NCBI GenBank assembly: GCA_019775845.1
Contig: JADQAV010000028.1
Location: 62,001-126,000 of the forward strand
Reading direction: 5' to 3'
Length of the DNA stretch: 64,000 nucleotides
DNA from: Myrmaecium sp. VS I D KN 1
Lineage: Eukaryota > Ascomycota > Dothideomycetes > Valsariales > Valsariaceae
Positions 32,541-45,060 of this stretch are shown here, piece after piece (within the stretch, counting starts at the first letter, position 1; each line of letters opens with the position of its first letter). Under the pieces are notes generated by a model that was not told the DNA's origin, did no database searches, and saw only the letters and a list, made by a program, of their open reading frames with translations. The position numbers and the translations under genes were made by a program.

Positions 32541-35500
32541 CTAAAAGAAAGCCATCCATCCAATGTACATCTGACACAGATTCCGCGGGTCAGTCGCCAT
32601 CTTAACCAGCGCATCCACGTAGCCCTCCACGCTCAAAGGCACGCTCTCGCCCTTCAGCAAACCGCGCAGCTTCGCCCGAACCGAGTCAAGGACCTCCTGC
32701 GGTGTCTCCGGGACGTCAGCGCGGCCGCGTCGACGCTTCGCCGCATGCCCTCCGCCAACCCCGATGAAATCCGCGGTGGGGTCGTGGACGAAGGTCTCAA
32801 GGATGGTGAGGGCGGTATCCTCGCTCTGGCGGAGGAGGCGCATGACGAGCTCGGCGGCGACGCGCCAGGGGCCCTCGACGCCCTGGCTGCCCATGGCGTC
32901 GACCATGTTGTGGGTGAGGCGGAAGGGGACGAGCTCGGGCTTCTCGAACGTGAGCCCTTTGTCGAAGAGGCAGTTGAAGTCGACGTGGAAGACGCCGCCG
33001 CCGTCCTCCTGCAGCAGCACGTTCTCGCCGTGCCGGTCGCCCAGCCCGAGCACGTGCCCGACGATGCTCATCACCGCGCAGCTGCGCGTGTACCGCAGCC
33101 GCGCCTTGAACCACTCCTCCGGCTCCGGGAAGGTTTCCAGGAACCACTCCGACAGCACCGGCGGGAACGCCCGCACCAGCTGCTCCGTGAACACGTCGTG
33201 TCGCTTGCCCCCGTCCGCCGCCGCCACGTCCAGCTGCGCCCGGATCTCCGCGTAGTTGATCGGGATCCCCTTCTCCCGGTAGAGCCGCATGATGAGGTCG
33301 CGCATCGGCTTCAGGCCCTCCACCCACTCGATCGTCCCGCACTCCTCGTTCAACGGCGTGACCCCGTACGTCTTGATGTACAGTCGCCGCTTGGACGCCT
33401 CGATGTCGCGCTGCAGGCCCCGGTTGATCATCGCGTTGAACTCCATCAGCCGCTGGTCCTTGCGCAGATCGTCCTTCGGCTTGCACAGCAGCCCGTACGC
33501 GCGCCCGTCCGACCCGCGCACCGTGAGCTTCCGGGGCCGCTGCAGCGAGCTCAGCACCAGCACGTCGTCCTGGAACGAAGAGATGGTGACGGCGTCGTGC
33601 GCGAAGGGTTTGTAGCTGCGGGGCAGGCGGACGTCGGCGGTGGGGAAGCTGGCCGTCATGGTGGCCTCGATGGGCACGACGAGTGCGCAGGGCGCGAGTT
33701 TCGGGTTGAACTTGAGGTTCTTTGTGAGGCTGACGTGTGAGGCACGCGCCTCGACGGGGACCTCGCAGGCTTCGAGGAGGGCTCGAGTAAGTCGGTCTCC
33801 TTGGAGGAGCAGCGTCTTCAGATCGGCCTTGCCGTTGTCTCGACCACGCTTGATTTCCCTGAGTTTAGCCATGACCTGATCACCCCGTTTGGCACGATCT
33901 CTGTCCGTAGACTTGACGACCGCAAAAAGACTCCACAACGCTTGCTGGGGATAACGGGCTACCACGTTTGCAATGATCTCCTTCAGCACCGCAAAGACGT
34001 TCAGGTTGGGATGACTGATGCGGGTGATGATCTGCGGGAACGCCGTATACCACACAAACTCAGGGATCCTCTCGGCGATGAACCTCTTCAGGTGCTTGTG
34101 CATGCTATCAAGGGTTCTCGCCTTCATGTTCGCGATCTCGAGTTCGATTCCGGATAGACGCGCCGGCCGATTGAACACTTCAGTCCCAAGGTCGAGCCAC
34201 AGCGTGAGGACTTTCGGTACGGTTTGATAATAGTACTTGCATCCGTAGGCCATTGAGCGAGTATAGCTCTCCACGACCAGTTTCGCAATCTCGCCGCTGT
34301 GGTATACCGTGCTTTGTCTTACGCGGGGAAGTTGCTTCTCCGCTTCAAGGATTTTGTTGTAATGTCTTCCGAGGTAGTAGTGACCCTTGTCCCATTTCCC
34401 ATAATAGTGAATGCCTTCGTGGTACTTCTTGATAAGTTCATCGGACTTGGTCTGGCCAGCTCGATCCAGCCACTTAGCAAGAAGCAAATGCGCTCTCGCC
34501 GCAAGTTTGTTTTGGGGACGCTGGCCCTGACCGGTGGCGGCACTAACAGTTGGATCCATCGGTACGAGTTCGTTCTGAGACTGGAATGCGTTGATAGCGA
34601 TAGCGCCCTCGAGGTTCTGAATAGCCTTTCTGTGTTGACCATCCTTCCACAGCAGGCGAGAGTGTTCCACCTTCGCCGCGTCATCGCCCAGCTTCGCGGC
34701 ATGAAGCACGGCATTGAACGCAGTGTTGGTGAAGTTGGCCTTCCGAGCCAGCCTCGCGCTTGTAAGCCAGGCGGATGCCCTGTCCAAGGTGGTGAAACCA
34801 ACCGTCGATAACTGCATGGCAGCTCGTCTGATCCCAAGAACATATTGCTTGTCAGACGTGTATGCCCCAATGAGTTCCAACCGGCGATCCAGATAGGCAA
34901 GCAACGAAGGCCTCTCGATCTGGGCAGTGCCTGCTATACCACTGATAGCTTCGATTTCGTAAAGCACATGAAGCTTGAGAAGCAGATCATGGCTTGCCTG
35001 GAGTGATGCCGTGCTAGAAGTAGAGAAACCCCTGGTCACCCCCTCACGCAGAGCTGCCACGTCTGCCTGAAAAGCCTCCGGATCCCGGTTCCGTAAGGAG
35101 AGGAATGCTTTTCCTAATCCAAGGTTAAAATCTTGGAAGAAAGTCGTCGGATCACGTGTCGTAGAAGCGAGGAAGTTCTCCAGCCGCTGCCATTTTCCCG
35201 TAACCCAGGCAGCTTCCGCGGCGAACGGCAAGATCTTCGATCTCTGGGTTTTGGGTGAGCGATAGAAGCTCTCCACGTGAGTCAATAGCGAGTCATATTG
35301 ACCCGACTCTTTCAGACAGGTAAGAAGATCGATCTGAGTATCCGTATGGTCCGGTTTTTCAGCTAGTGATAGCTCGTACCAGCTTTGAGCGGCCGTCCAC
35401 CTGCCTGCCTTCCGGTGTTCCAATACTTGCTGGCTGGGATCGAGCACATGTAGATGTGCGGATATCCCCTCGATACTGTCGGGCTCATCTATTTGAGCAT

Positions 35501-38500
35501 ATATTCCCTGGAGACGCTGGTAAAGCTTCTCTTCATCTAGTTCTGCTCCCGTCTCAAACGCAAGCTCCTTCTGCTGGCGAATATATTGTTCCCAGTGGAA
35601 AAGCGCCCTGGCGTATGAGCCACATTCAACAGCACGACGGGACATGACATGAGCGGGGATGCTATGCAATATCTTCTCGACACTGCTAATTTGCGTGACA
35701 ATGTCGATTTCTTCATCCAAGGAAAACCTTCCCCCCCTCAGGGCACCTGCCTTCATCTCGCTGAGCGCTTTTCGTCTCGCCTGTAACCAGCGAGACATAT
35801 AGTCCAAGACCTGGAACACGTTCTCACAGCACTGCTTTAGATTCTCAAGCTCAATGCTGCCGATTCCAGAGCTTTCGCAATTCAATATCGCAAGAAACTC
35901 TGCTGCAAGATCGTCCTTCTCTTTCTCTGTTCCGCCAAGGACTACATTCAATGCCGCGAATGGTAATAGAAAGGCGGGGATTGAAAGATCGCCCGAGCTA
36001 ATGGCCTTCGAGAAGATCAAGAAGAGCATACGCACATTCTCGCCCGAGCCGCGTCGTAGGAGATCATGGGTCAGGTCCCGAAGCCACGTTCCGTGTGTAA
36101 TCTCCAGCGAGAAAATCGGATACTTTTTATAAGGCTTTTCGGGAGCGCTCCTGTTGATTGCGTATTTTGTCTGAAAAAGAGGAGTTACAGTCGTTCGAAT
36201 CGACTCCGGCATCTGATTCCATCGCTTCAAGGTATAATCGAGGCTAGGATCCGAGGGTTTAATCCGCTGGGTTGCGACTTCTTTGAACCGGCAACATCTC
36301 AAGCATTCCTGGATAACATAGGCGAGGAAACCTTGTGATTTTGCGTTCCCCGCTGACCGGAATGACTTCACAAGCACTGTCTCTAGGAAGACAGCAATGA
36401 AGTCGACTATTTCATCCCTGACTTCGAAGTTCGACAGCACCAGAACATCCCGTTTCTCCCGGACATCTTCGATGCGATAAGGGTCCATACAGCCAATCAG
36501 TCCTAAGCATTTGGAACATAGAATTACGATGTCTTGATTGTCTTCGCTGAAGCGAACGCAGGCATCTAACAACGACCGCATCAGATGAGCGATGGCCGGT
36601 GTCGGCTTTTGGCCCACAGCAGACTCGTACATCACTTCCTGTTCGCTCTCCAAGAAAAGGACCAACTCCTCTAAGGCTTGACGCACCACAGTCGGGTTCT
36701 CGTCTTTGCAGCGCTGGCTGAATGCTTCGAGCCGCACAGCAAAGTCAACCTGGGCTTTGAGACGCGAAATTTCACCCTCAAATTTTGAGAGAGCTGGGAT
36801 TCCCGCCAATGATGGTATCAACTGGATGCGATCCCGTATTAGGGCACTATGGGTCTCGATCAAGTCCCTAATAAGGGTTTGCGCCTGGTCTTGGATTTCT
36901 GCCGGAAAGAGGGTCCAGTTTTGAGTGATTATGGAGAATGTTTGATCGATGATAGACTCCAGGTCCTCTTCATCTACGGCCTTGACGAGCGCAGCCCACA
37001 CGGGGAATGCTGTACTACAAAGCTGCTCGTTTCTCAGCGCATCTTGCAAGCTAGCTCGGAGCTGTTGGTTTGGTTAGGTTGGATAATCTGTGTCGGAATT
37101 CAGAAGACTTACTTGGGGCAAGGCAACACCAACAGCCGACTTGGCTAAACCGATCATCTCTTGCATTGCACCAAGATAACGCTGACGTTCCAGTACAGAG
37201 CATGCTCCCGAGTCGCCGTCAGCGGTGGGAGCGATAAATACCATGATTCCAAGTATGTGATTCTCAAAGAAGACTGTTAACGACTTTTCTTTTGCCCTCG
37301 CGTTTGCGTTCTTGGTCTCAACAATCCTCGCAACGTATTGAAGAGCTTTGTGATATGATGATTTCCCGCCCGGCGGGGCGTCTGCCGCAGCAAGTAAAAG
37401 TTCAGCTGCAGTGATATATGGCTCGAGTCGGATAAGATTATACAGATCGCTGTGCTCCCGAAAATTAGGGACAGCCTCATACAGAATATCTGCGGCTGCC
37501 TCCTCCGAACTTTTCGTTGCGTGTGTGAGCAAAAGTGCCAAAGTAGCCCCCAGGTTAGGACGAGGCATGAGAATGAGATCCGCAACCGAGCTTGGGGGAG
37601 ACCTGGCATGTGCGACTCGTTGTAGGATATCTGTCTTCTTCTCCAAGACAAGGTAAGGTACAGTATGCACCTGAGTTTGGACAAGGAAACTGTTCACACT
37701 CATCCCAAGGAATTCGGCGAGTTGCTGAGCTTTTTGAGGGCGCGTATGGAGATCCAAAACAACGGCAGGTGCAATAGGGTTGAAGAACGGCCTTAATAGT
37801 TCAAATGGGCTAAGGTCCCGGGCTTCTGCAATCTCTACTAACTGAGCGGAAAGTCAGATAATGCTTGATCAAACTTATACTTAACTCGTACCTGATTATA
37901 CGCCAACTCGTACACCAGGGAATTGGTATGCCCTAGATAATCGACGAGGGCTACTAGGGCGGATCTGAGTTCCCGATCACCGCAAATTCTGTTGGACTCT
38001 TAGAATTTCGTTGGCAGGTTAAGGTCCGTTATTCTCACCGTGCGACTTGACCCCATACCATGATAATGGTCTCTTGATCTGAGAGAAGGCCACGCTTTAA
38101 GGTTTCCTGGAGAAAATCGCGAATGGTGTTGAAATTACGGGCAACTAACGTAGTTGGCAGTTCGTTCCGGACGAAAATCTGGACAGAGCGTCTGCCATGG
38201 TGTTAACAAAGCTCTTCCTAAGATGGCATGCTCCCGAATCACTTACGCAGCAGCAATCCGCACTTCCCTGAACCTCTTGCGTAGCGATCCCAGGAACCAA
38301 GCAGCCAGCTCCGACGTTTCAAGATCTAACACCTCTGGATCCGTGACATGGTTTAGGATGCGGCGAATCGCAAGCGTTGCCGCTATTCTAATCCCTGGAG
38401 AGTCAATGGCTCCGAGCAGCTTGGTCATTGTTGCAAGTATCTCTTTTCTGTAATGATCAAATGGCCTCTCTCTGCCTTCGACCTGAACTCTATCACGTAG

Positions 38501-40389
38501 TGACCGAGGTCTATCACAGATATCACAACTCAAACCTTCCGGTAACCCGTCGATACCGTAACTTGCTCGTAATGTGCAAGATCCCACACATGCAATCAGA
38601 GCAAATCCAACTGGACCAAAAAGTTCGAATTTTTCATCTTCACTAAGGAACCGGAATCTTTCACTGGACGTTGTGAGTATCTGAGCCCTGAAGTCTGGTA
38701 TATTAGGACTATACCTGTCGAAGAGACGCAGTCCAGTCAGGTCCGTGGTAGTCCTTCCCAGCAGCAGTGTCGTAATCCGCTCTAAGTAACGGCTCTGTAA
38801 ATCGGCCGAAAATCCCGAGATTTGTTCATTTCCGGTTTTGATACGCTTACTTGGGCGCGATTCCTCGGCAGTATCAAGCACATCATAGAGCAGAAGTAGC
38901 TCCGAGAACTCCATGTTCAATAAGCTTTCCCCGGCTGGTAAATTCCTGACTTCATTTAGAGACTTCCGAAGTTCGAGAACTGGAGTTGGCCACTCCGTTC
39001 CACCTTCCTCGGCCACGGCCCAGAGGCATATTGTGAGCTATATATATGTCAGATAAGGGGGTTAAACAATCATAGTCCAGTGACCTTACCTGCAGATCTT
39101 TGGAAAGCTTGTTCAGAAGGTTCCAGTCATGGGCGATCCGATGCATGACCGGACGAAGCCGTTGCGATATCAGACGTCTGTTGATTGAGTGAAAAGGCAG
39201 GTGGCCCGAATTCGGAACCGCACCATTCACTTGACACAGTATGTATAGAAGACAACGTGCCAAATGCATTTGTAACATCCCTGGGTCGCTTTCCCCGCAC
39301 GACGCGAGCAGATCAGCCAGTCCATCAAGAAAGATAGTCGCTTGCTTAGTCGAGAGCGTCTCATGTTGGGCCCCATACGGACATCTTGTACCGGATTCCA
39401 GGATAGAGAGATAGAGCAGGTCATGGCGAAGCGGAGTGGAAGCTGTTTCCAAAAGTCTTTGTGACAATTTTAGGCACCTCCGAAGCCTTGAACACCTGTC
39501 TAAAGCCCAGCTCACGAGCTTCTCGCGTTTGCCATCATAAAAATACGCAGGTTCTGTGCTAGACTTACAAATAGCAAGAATCATTTCAAGAGCCACTTCA
39601 AATGCTTGACAAAGGGTTGTGACTTGTATTTGGCATCCCTGCGGAAGTGCAACAAGCTGCTTACTTTCTGGCCATATCTGTGATATCCCAAGAGATGAAG
39701 GAATCGTGACCGAGAATAAGTTCGACACATTTCTATCAGTCCCGGACAGGTCCAGCTCGGCCAGGATCGCTGCGTAGAATAAGTGAGCTGTTCAATTCTT
39801 CACTGCCGACTATGGGAGGCATACACTCGACACAAGCCTGATAAAGCCTTAACAAGGCGTCCCGATGAATATCCCCAAGCTTGACCTCAAGCAGGGTGCG
39901 CAGAAGATCTCGTAGCTCATCCCGAAGAACGTCGAGGTTTTTGTGGCCAAGCACCTTGATAAGCTTCGGAAGCAGCCGTACAAGGACCGAAGGACCAGTA
40001 CTGGTACTACCATGCTCGTCCGGTTCCGCGTGGTACAATATAAAAGGGTGCCGTTGTATTGTGAGTTTAATTACATAGATAGCCTTTGCCGCCTGCGGCA
40101 GAGTAGGATCATCGGCAGCAATGTTTTCGGGGTTTAACTGCTCGAGTCCTGCCTTCGCAACGACATCTATGAGACTAGCAAGGATCCTCGGCTCAGTTTC
40201 TTCGATGGGCTCGTCAATGTAGAGTTGTAGTAGCTCATCGAACGCGAGCGCGCGCCCCGGATCCGAAAGCGAAGTGTCGTTCGCATGCTCGTGAACGATC
40301 TGTGCTGCTAGAGTCGACGGCGGCGGGATGTTGTTCGTTTGATCTGCCACAGCCGGCCGAGACACTGCTTGGCCAACCCTCCGCGCCAT
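32541..40389 (-). CDS. MEC1: ATR/Mec1-type phosphatidylinositol-3-kinase-related checkpoint kinase
   Basis: The largest gene of the window. Seven exons on the minus strand: 40389-39825, 39769-39090, 39037-38247, 38191-38039, 37988-37892, 37841-37113, 37061-32541, joined in phase to 2511 aa. It is the sensor kinase for single-stranded DNA and replication stress, acting with its ATRIP partner in the nucleus. The first half is helical HEAT-like sequence, followed by a FAT domain. The kinase core has Lys2199 in LLCKPKDDLRKD, the catalytic Asp2347 in GLGDRHGENVLL, and Asp2366 in HVDFNCLF. It ends in a FATC tail, QMYIGWMAFF. LxRGSDGxxYxLLCKPKDDLRKDxRLMEFN and PLNEECGTIEWV separate ATR from ATM/Tel1 and TOR. 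Orthologues include Aspergillus UvsB, Neurospora MUS-9 and S. pombe Rad3. Exon 1/2 and exon 3/4 junctions were chosen by phase and are the least certain. Confidence 0.95.
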
Positions 40390-40612
40390 ATCTCTGGGAA
40401 AATCGAGGATGAAGCCTAAAGCGCCATGGCCTGCATGAGGATGTCAAGCTTGATCGCATGGCTGTTGAGGTAAGAAGTTCGGGCGCGGCGCGCGTTCCCG
40501 TGACTGCCAAGCCTATTTACACCTCCGGCGGGGAATTCACGATCACCTCCGCATAACTCCGGGAGCTGCGCTACAACCTATCATACGCACCTGCTAATTC
40601 ACCGTATGCGCC
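40390..40612. promoter_or_regulatory. Compact bidirectional promoter, ATR / COX16
   Basis: Only 223 bp separate the two start codons, which point away from each other. The segment is GC-rich without a clear TATA. It must contain both promoters or start sites inside each other's territory. Confidence 0.6.
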
Positions 40613-41018
40613 ATGGCTGTCTTCCCAGCAAAGAAATACGTCCCAAGCGGTCAGTCCAATGCTGCCGCTGTCCGATACCGTTCTGCCCTCGCGCGGCACC
40701 CGTTCTTGCTCTTCGGTCTACCGTTCATCGCTACTATGGTCGCCGGTAGCTTCTTCCTCACGCCTGCCACTGCTCTGCGGTACGAGCGACACGACCGCAA
40801 GGTTAAGCAACTGAGCAAGGAAGAAGAGCTTGGAATTGGCAAGGAGAGGAGGAAAGTTGATATGAAGGAGGAATACTACGTGCGTTCTATCAATGCTGGC
40901 TCAGATCTGCGACGGCCAAGCTAACGGTTTGCTGCAGAGACTCGCGGCGAAAGACTTGGACAATTGGGAACAGAAGCGTGTCAAGAGACTACCGGGAGAG
41001 CACGATGGCGTTTTGTAG
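40613..41018 (+). CDS. COX16: Cytochrome c oxidase assembly protein COX16
   Basis: Two exons (40613-40879, 40938-41018) encode 115 aa. COX16 is a small inner-membrane protein that helps assemble Cox1/Cox2 modules of complex IV. Residues 1-28 are basic; a single membrane helix follows (HPFLLFGLPFIATMVAGSFFL, about 29-50), then the charged family signature RYERHDRKVKQLSKEEELG and, from exon 2, RLAAKDLDNWEQKRVKRLPGE. Length and order match the family. The intron is 58 nt and ends TGCAG. It is convergent with TAD2 at 117 bp. Confidence 0.95.
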
Positions 41019-41135
41019 AACCGGACATTGGATACAAATCAGCATTGGGCAGGCGTTCTAAAATGGTTTATGCATTTATGGCGTTGATGGAATAGAGCTT
41101 CACTTCACCAATTATCAAGGGTGCAGGATGTGCGA

Positions 41136-42086
41136 TCAGGTGGTAGCTCTGGCATTTATTGGAACCGCTAGTTCTGATGGGAGGATCTCCGTCTTCAGCT
41201 CCCTTGTTTTCTTTTGCTTGGGTTCGGGCGCTTCTAGTGTCAGCTTGGAGCATCGTCAGACTGGAGGACTCTCTTACCTTTTTCATTCTCCTGGACATAG
41301 AATTTCCGCAGCATCATAATGGCCTCCTCTCTAAATATACCACCATAGACCGGGTACGGCTTATCAACTCCGGGGCTACCCATGATCAGTATAGCTTTCT
41401 TTGGTGTACGTTCGTGTAGTCTACTTACTCTTCATGAATGGTCAGAACACCACCAGTGCCACCGAATCTATCATTCCAGCAGCCAAAGTACACAGCACGG
41501 ATTCCGTATTGCCTCAATGCTGAAGCGCACATGACACAGGGTTCAACAGACACGTAAAGATCCGTCTCCTTCAGGATGCTGAGAGGGTGCTTTGAGAGGA
41601 TCTCCGACAGTGCTACAAATTCCGCATGGCGTGTACCCTATGATACTCGTATCATTACCTCAAAAGTTCGAAATGTGGAAAGGATTCTAGGAAGAAAATA
41701 GGTGACCAAGGGAATAGAACAGGAATAGACGAAGAGAAGAAAAAAGAAAATGCGGAAACAAAGTTTGAGAAAAAAAGGATAAAAAAAAAGTGTTGAAGAG
41801 GAAAATGGGACTCGGGAAGAAGTGATCGTTACTCTCCTCCCCCAAGCCGATATACTCACATTCAAAGACTTATTCGTATCGTTCATGCCCCTGCCAATAA
41901 TCTTCCCGTCATGCACAAACACACATCCAACCGGCGTCTCATCCGTGGCGAGCGCAAGCTCAGCCTGTGGGGTCGGTCAGTTCGCGCAATCATACAGGAA
42001 GGGATCCTTAAGACTCCTACCATAGCTAAGGCCTCGCGCATGAAACCCTCATGGTACTCTCGATTTTCTATTTCGACGCCTTCCAT
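41136..42086 (-). CDS. TAD2: tRNA-specific adenosine deaminase catalytic subunit
   Basis: Five exons on the minus strand (42086-42021, 41964-41860, 41637-41429, 41375-41278, 41233-41136) give 191 aa. With Tad3 it converts A34 to inosine in tRNA anticodons. The zinc deaminase site is intact: His61 and Glu63 in HAEF, Cys91 and Cys94 in PCVMC. The C-terminal family block YPVYGGIFREEAIMMLRKFY and a charged tail follow. Intron 2 (41638-41859) is 222 nt, against 42-58 nt for the other three introns, and is largely pyrimidine on the coding strand. HAE and PCxxC also occur in cytidine deaminases, but the GGIFREEAI end points to TAD2. Confidence 0.92.
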
Positions 42087-42677
42087 GTTCGAGCAGATTT
42101 GTAGAACGTTGATTAGGTAGGTAGTGCTTTAGAGCCTTGGAGCTTGCATAAAACAGCGGAAGCGAAGGTCACGTGTGGCGCATATACGGATATAAAAATA
42201 ATATCGATTTAAGCTAAAACCTTCGTCCCTCCCCCAGAAAAAAGGTATATATTATTATTACTATTCTCCAGATGCTCTTGTAGGGCTTTGATATAGGACC
42301 GTAAGTCATGGTCCTTGCGCTACTGATTTTGTGGGATAAGGAGACATCATATACTCCATACCACAGAAAGTACTAGTCTGGACCAGTTCGCGCCGGGTAA
42401 CAGTCACCTCAGCCATGAACAAATCTGAGCGTCTTCGATCGTAAGAGGGTTCAAGGGCAGTACTGTTTATCCACATGACTAGTCACCGGCTGAGCCCTGC
42501 CGAACTGCAGCAAAAGCCTTTCAAGAGTTCTTTTGCAGGTTCACGGCGTTTCTAGATGAATGCATATATGACTTCATGATAAATTTTGCATCTTGATATC
42601 TTGCCATCCACAGAAGTATGATCCCCAGCCACCAGCATGATAGAATGCCGCCTTTATCCTTCAGCACCGCCTCATGC
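42087..42677. other. Intergenic spacer between TAD2 start and MED17 end
   Basis: About 590 bp, AT-rich at 42180-42270 (TATTATTATTA run). A CACGTG core lies near 42172, about 85 bp upstream of the TAD2 ATG, possibly a bHLH or CBF1-type site. No gene supported. Confidence 0.55.
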
Positions 42678-44806
42678 TCAAGCGCTCGGTGTCGCACTTC
42701 CTAGAACATCCATCATCACGTTCAATAGCGAGGGCTTCCCAGGGCTCCCATCCCACACAAACTCCTTAAACAACGCAGCCGTTTCCTCCTTTATAACCCT
42801 GTTGACAGTCAGTAAACCATACCTCCAGAAACACACCACGGAAGTTCAAAGAGCGGAGACTCACAGCTTTCCTGTTTGAACCTCGTCCCCCCATCCCCGA
42901 AATTCTACCTTCACCGTCTTGAGTCCTTTCTTCGCCTGGCTGTCCATCGGGAAGCCTTCCTTCACCCTCAGGTGCGCCACGCCGCCATACGCTGGCTCCC
43001 AGTACTTGCTAATCTCCGGCGAAGATCCTAGAAGATTATGCACCACATCCAGCGCCACAAGGTCGTCCAGATACGCCGCCAGCTCGGAGAAGCTCTGGTA
43101 GGTAAACGTCCTGGTTCCCGCTGCGGACAGCGATGATGGGTCGAACAGCTGTGTGGCAATCCGCTTTGGGATTGTGAGCACATATTCCGTTCCATATTTC
43201 GGCGGGACGATTTGGGTGGTGATGGAAACGACGAGACGGTCGGTAGGCGATATTTTGGATGGCAGTGCCAAGCTAGCAACGGCAGAGTTAGAGGCGATGA
43301 GGATGTTGACGAGCTTCTCCGTTGGCGTTAAGGTCGTTTGTTTGGAGTCCTCTTTTGATGAAATGCTCTGGACAAGGTTTGTCAAAGCAGGGTCGAACTT
43401 GAGAGTGAAGGTTGTATCCGGTAGGCCGGCCGAGGTGAAGATAGATTTAACTCGGGAGAAGTAGGCGCGCAAGCATTTGACCGCGCTCTGATGGTGAAGG
43501 AAACCAAGGAGAGGACGTATGATCGGCGGTGGAAGTTCTTGACGTTTCAATTCTGATAATGGAGGAGGTATTTGCGAACGGCGGCGGAGCTTTTCGCAAT
43601 GCGCATGAGATAGCAATATGCGCAGAGCAAGTGCGATGTTATTTGCAGTAGAGTTATGTTTGGTGTCGTCCGGAGGAGGGTGCATCTCATCCAGAGGTAC
43701 TAGATCAATCAGTACTTCGCGAGATCTTGGACCCTCCGGGAGGGACAGGTATATCACAGAATCTCGTTCGCGAACATTGTACGAGACCAAAATGCGGGAC
43801 TCTAGAGATATTTCGTGGAAGAGCTCTTCTTCGAATAGGGAATTGCGAGCTCTGCGGATTAGGTCTTCGATCGGAGTGTGTTGTGAAGGAGAATATGACT
43901 GCAAGTCTGATACGCCTACCACCTTGCCACCCTCAACTATCCGGATCCTGACCCCCTTCGGGTTCTGAGTGAGCTCAGGATCAAGGATAATGTTTCCTTC
44001 TTCGTCCATACGAAGCGGGACGAACCCGCGGTTTCTGAAATATGGGTTTGCTATAGAATGTCAGTCGCGGAAGTGATGATGCGCCAGGATATAACAACCT
44101 TCTGCAAACCCAAATTGTACTCCGAGAGTATGCCTCTCCCTAGGGAATCTGCGAATAGCCCAGCCCTTCTCCTTGATGGAAAGGACCTGCTCCCAGTAGC
44201 GGGTTTCCCTCTCGACTTCCTTCTCTAACCGCGTGGCTGCTTCTAGGAGAGAGTCCGCAGCCGAAGAGAGACTTTTGGCCCGCCATCCCTTGGCCACAAT
44301 AAGCCCTTTCCTTTTATCCGCCTCACTGGGCGGCGCGCTTGGCCACTTGTCGATATCAAGGGTAGCAGGTGGTACGGCTTGTTTAAGGGCAGGCGACATT
44401 GAGTCCGCTCCTTTTGGGACGTATTTGGACAAGAGCAGCGAGATGAAGTCAAGGGCTAGAAGCGCATCGTTTTGAGCTCGACTGTACGCGTCACTATGGA
44501 GCACCGCCTAGGAATTGCGCGGTTTACCTACCCTAGAAATTGAATCATCTCTCTCTTTGCAGCTAATATTTCCTCGCGCGTCTTGCGCTCCTCCGGCTGC
44601 TCCTCTTCCGCATTATCTTCTTCGCTATCTTTGTCGGCTTGCGCTTTCAACTCTTGTTCAAGCCCTTCTTCGGTAACGTTGCGAAATGAACCCCGATCCT
44701 GCACGATGCGCATAAGCAGCTGATCCAGAGGTTCCGCATTGTCATTGTGACTGGGCGCTGGTTTCAGCGAGAGAGGGAAGGAATGGTCGCCGGCACTGGA
44801 AGACAT
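42678..44806 (-). CDS. MED17: Mediator complex subunit 17
   Basis: Four exons (44806-44532, 44481-44099, 44050-42865, 42798-42678) encode 654 aa. MED17/Srb4 is the scaffold of the Mediator head module and contacts RNA polymerase II. Evidence: the N-terminal acidic/coiled-coil part, RAQNDALLALDFISLLLSKY after intron 1, RYWEQVLSIKEKGWAIRRFP and HTLGVQFGFAEANPYFRNRG across intron 2, as in fungal Srb4. Introns are 48-66 nt. The last exon adds 40 residues (VIKEETAALFKEFVWDG...); without this splice the frame ends immediately after LysLeu. The exon is open, in phase and looks coding, but it is the least certain part. An upstream non-AUG extension was not used; the chosen AUG starts MSSSAGDHSFPLSLKP. 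Confidence 0.9.
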
Positions 44807-45060
44807 CTTGGAGTACGTCGCATGGGAGTGATTTCGATTCCGACTGTGTAGTCCGAGCCCATTGGCCACGGTATGGTTGTAGTTGGTCTACGTTGGAGGT
44901 ATTTGGAAGGTCAGTTCGGAAGAGCATCGCGCTCCGAACAGTTAAAGTTATCGATAAGCTATGACGGCAACCGCAACCGTTGATGAACGCTTCAGGGTCC
45001 AGCCTTCGGTTCACTCCGAACATCCTACAGATCTCCAGACACAGATCTACAGACAACACC
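44807..45060. promoter_or_regulatory. Bidirectional promoter, MED17 / ISN1
   Basis: 254 bp between divergent start codons. No long open frame and no obvious TATA box. Both transcripts must start in or near this segment. Confidence 0.55.

Noticed and set aside
32478-33740. 420-codon plus-strand open frame over the ATR kinase domain
   Set aside because: Antisense shadow of a GC-rich exon; the Arg/His/Asp-biased product has no family features.
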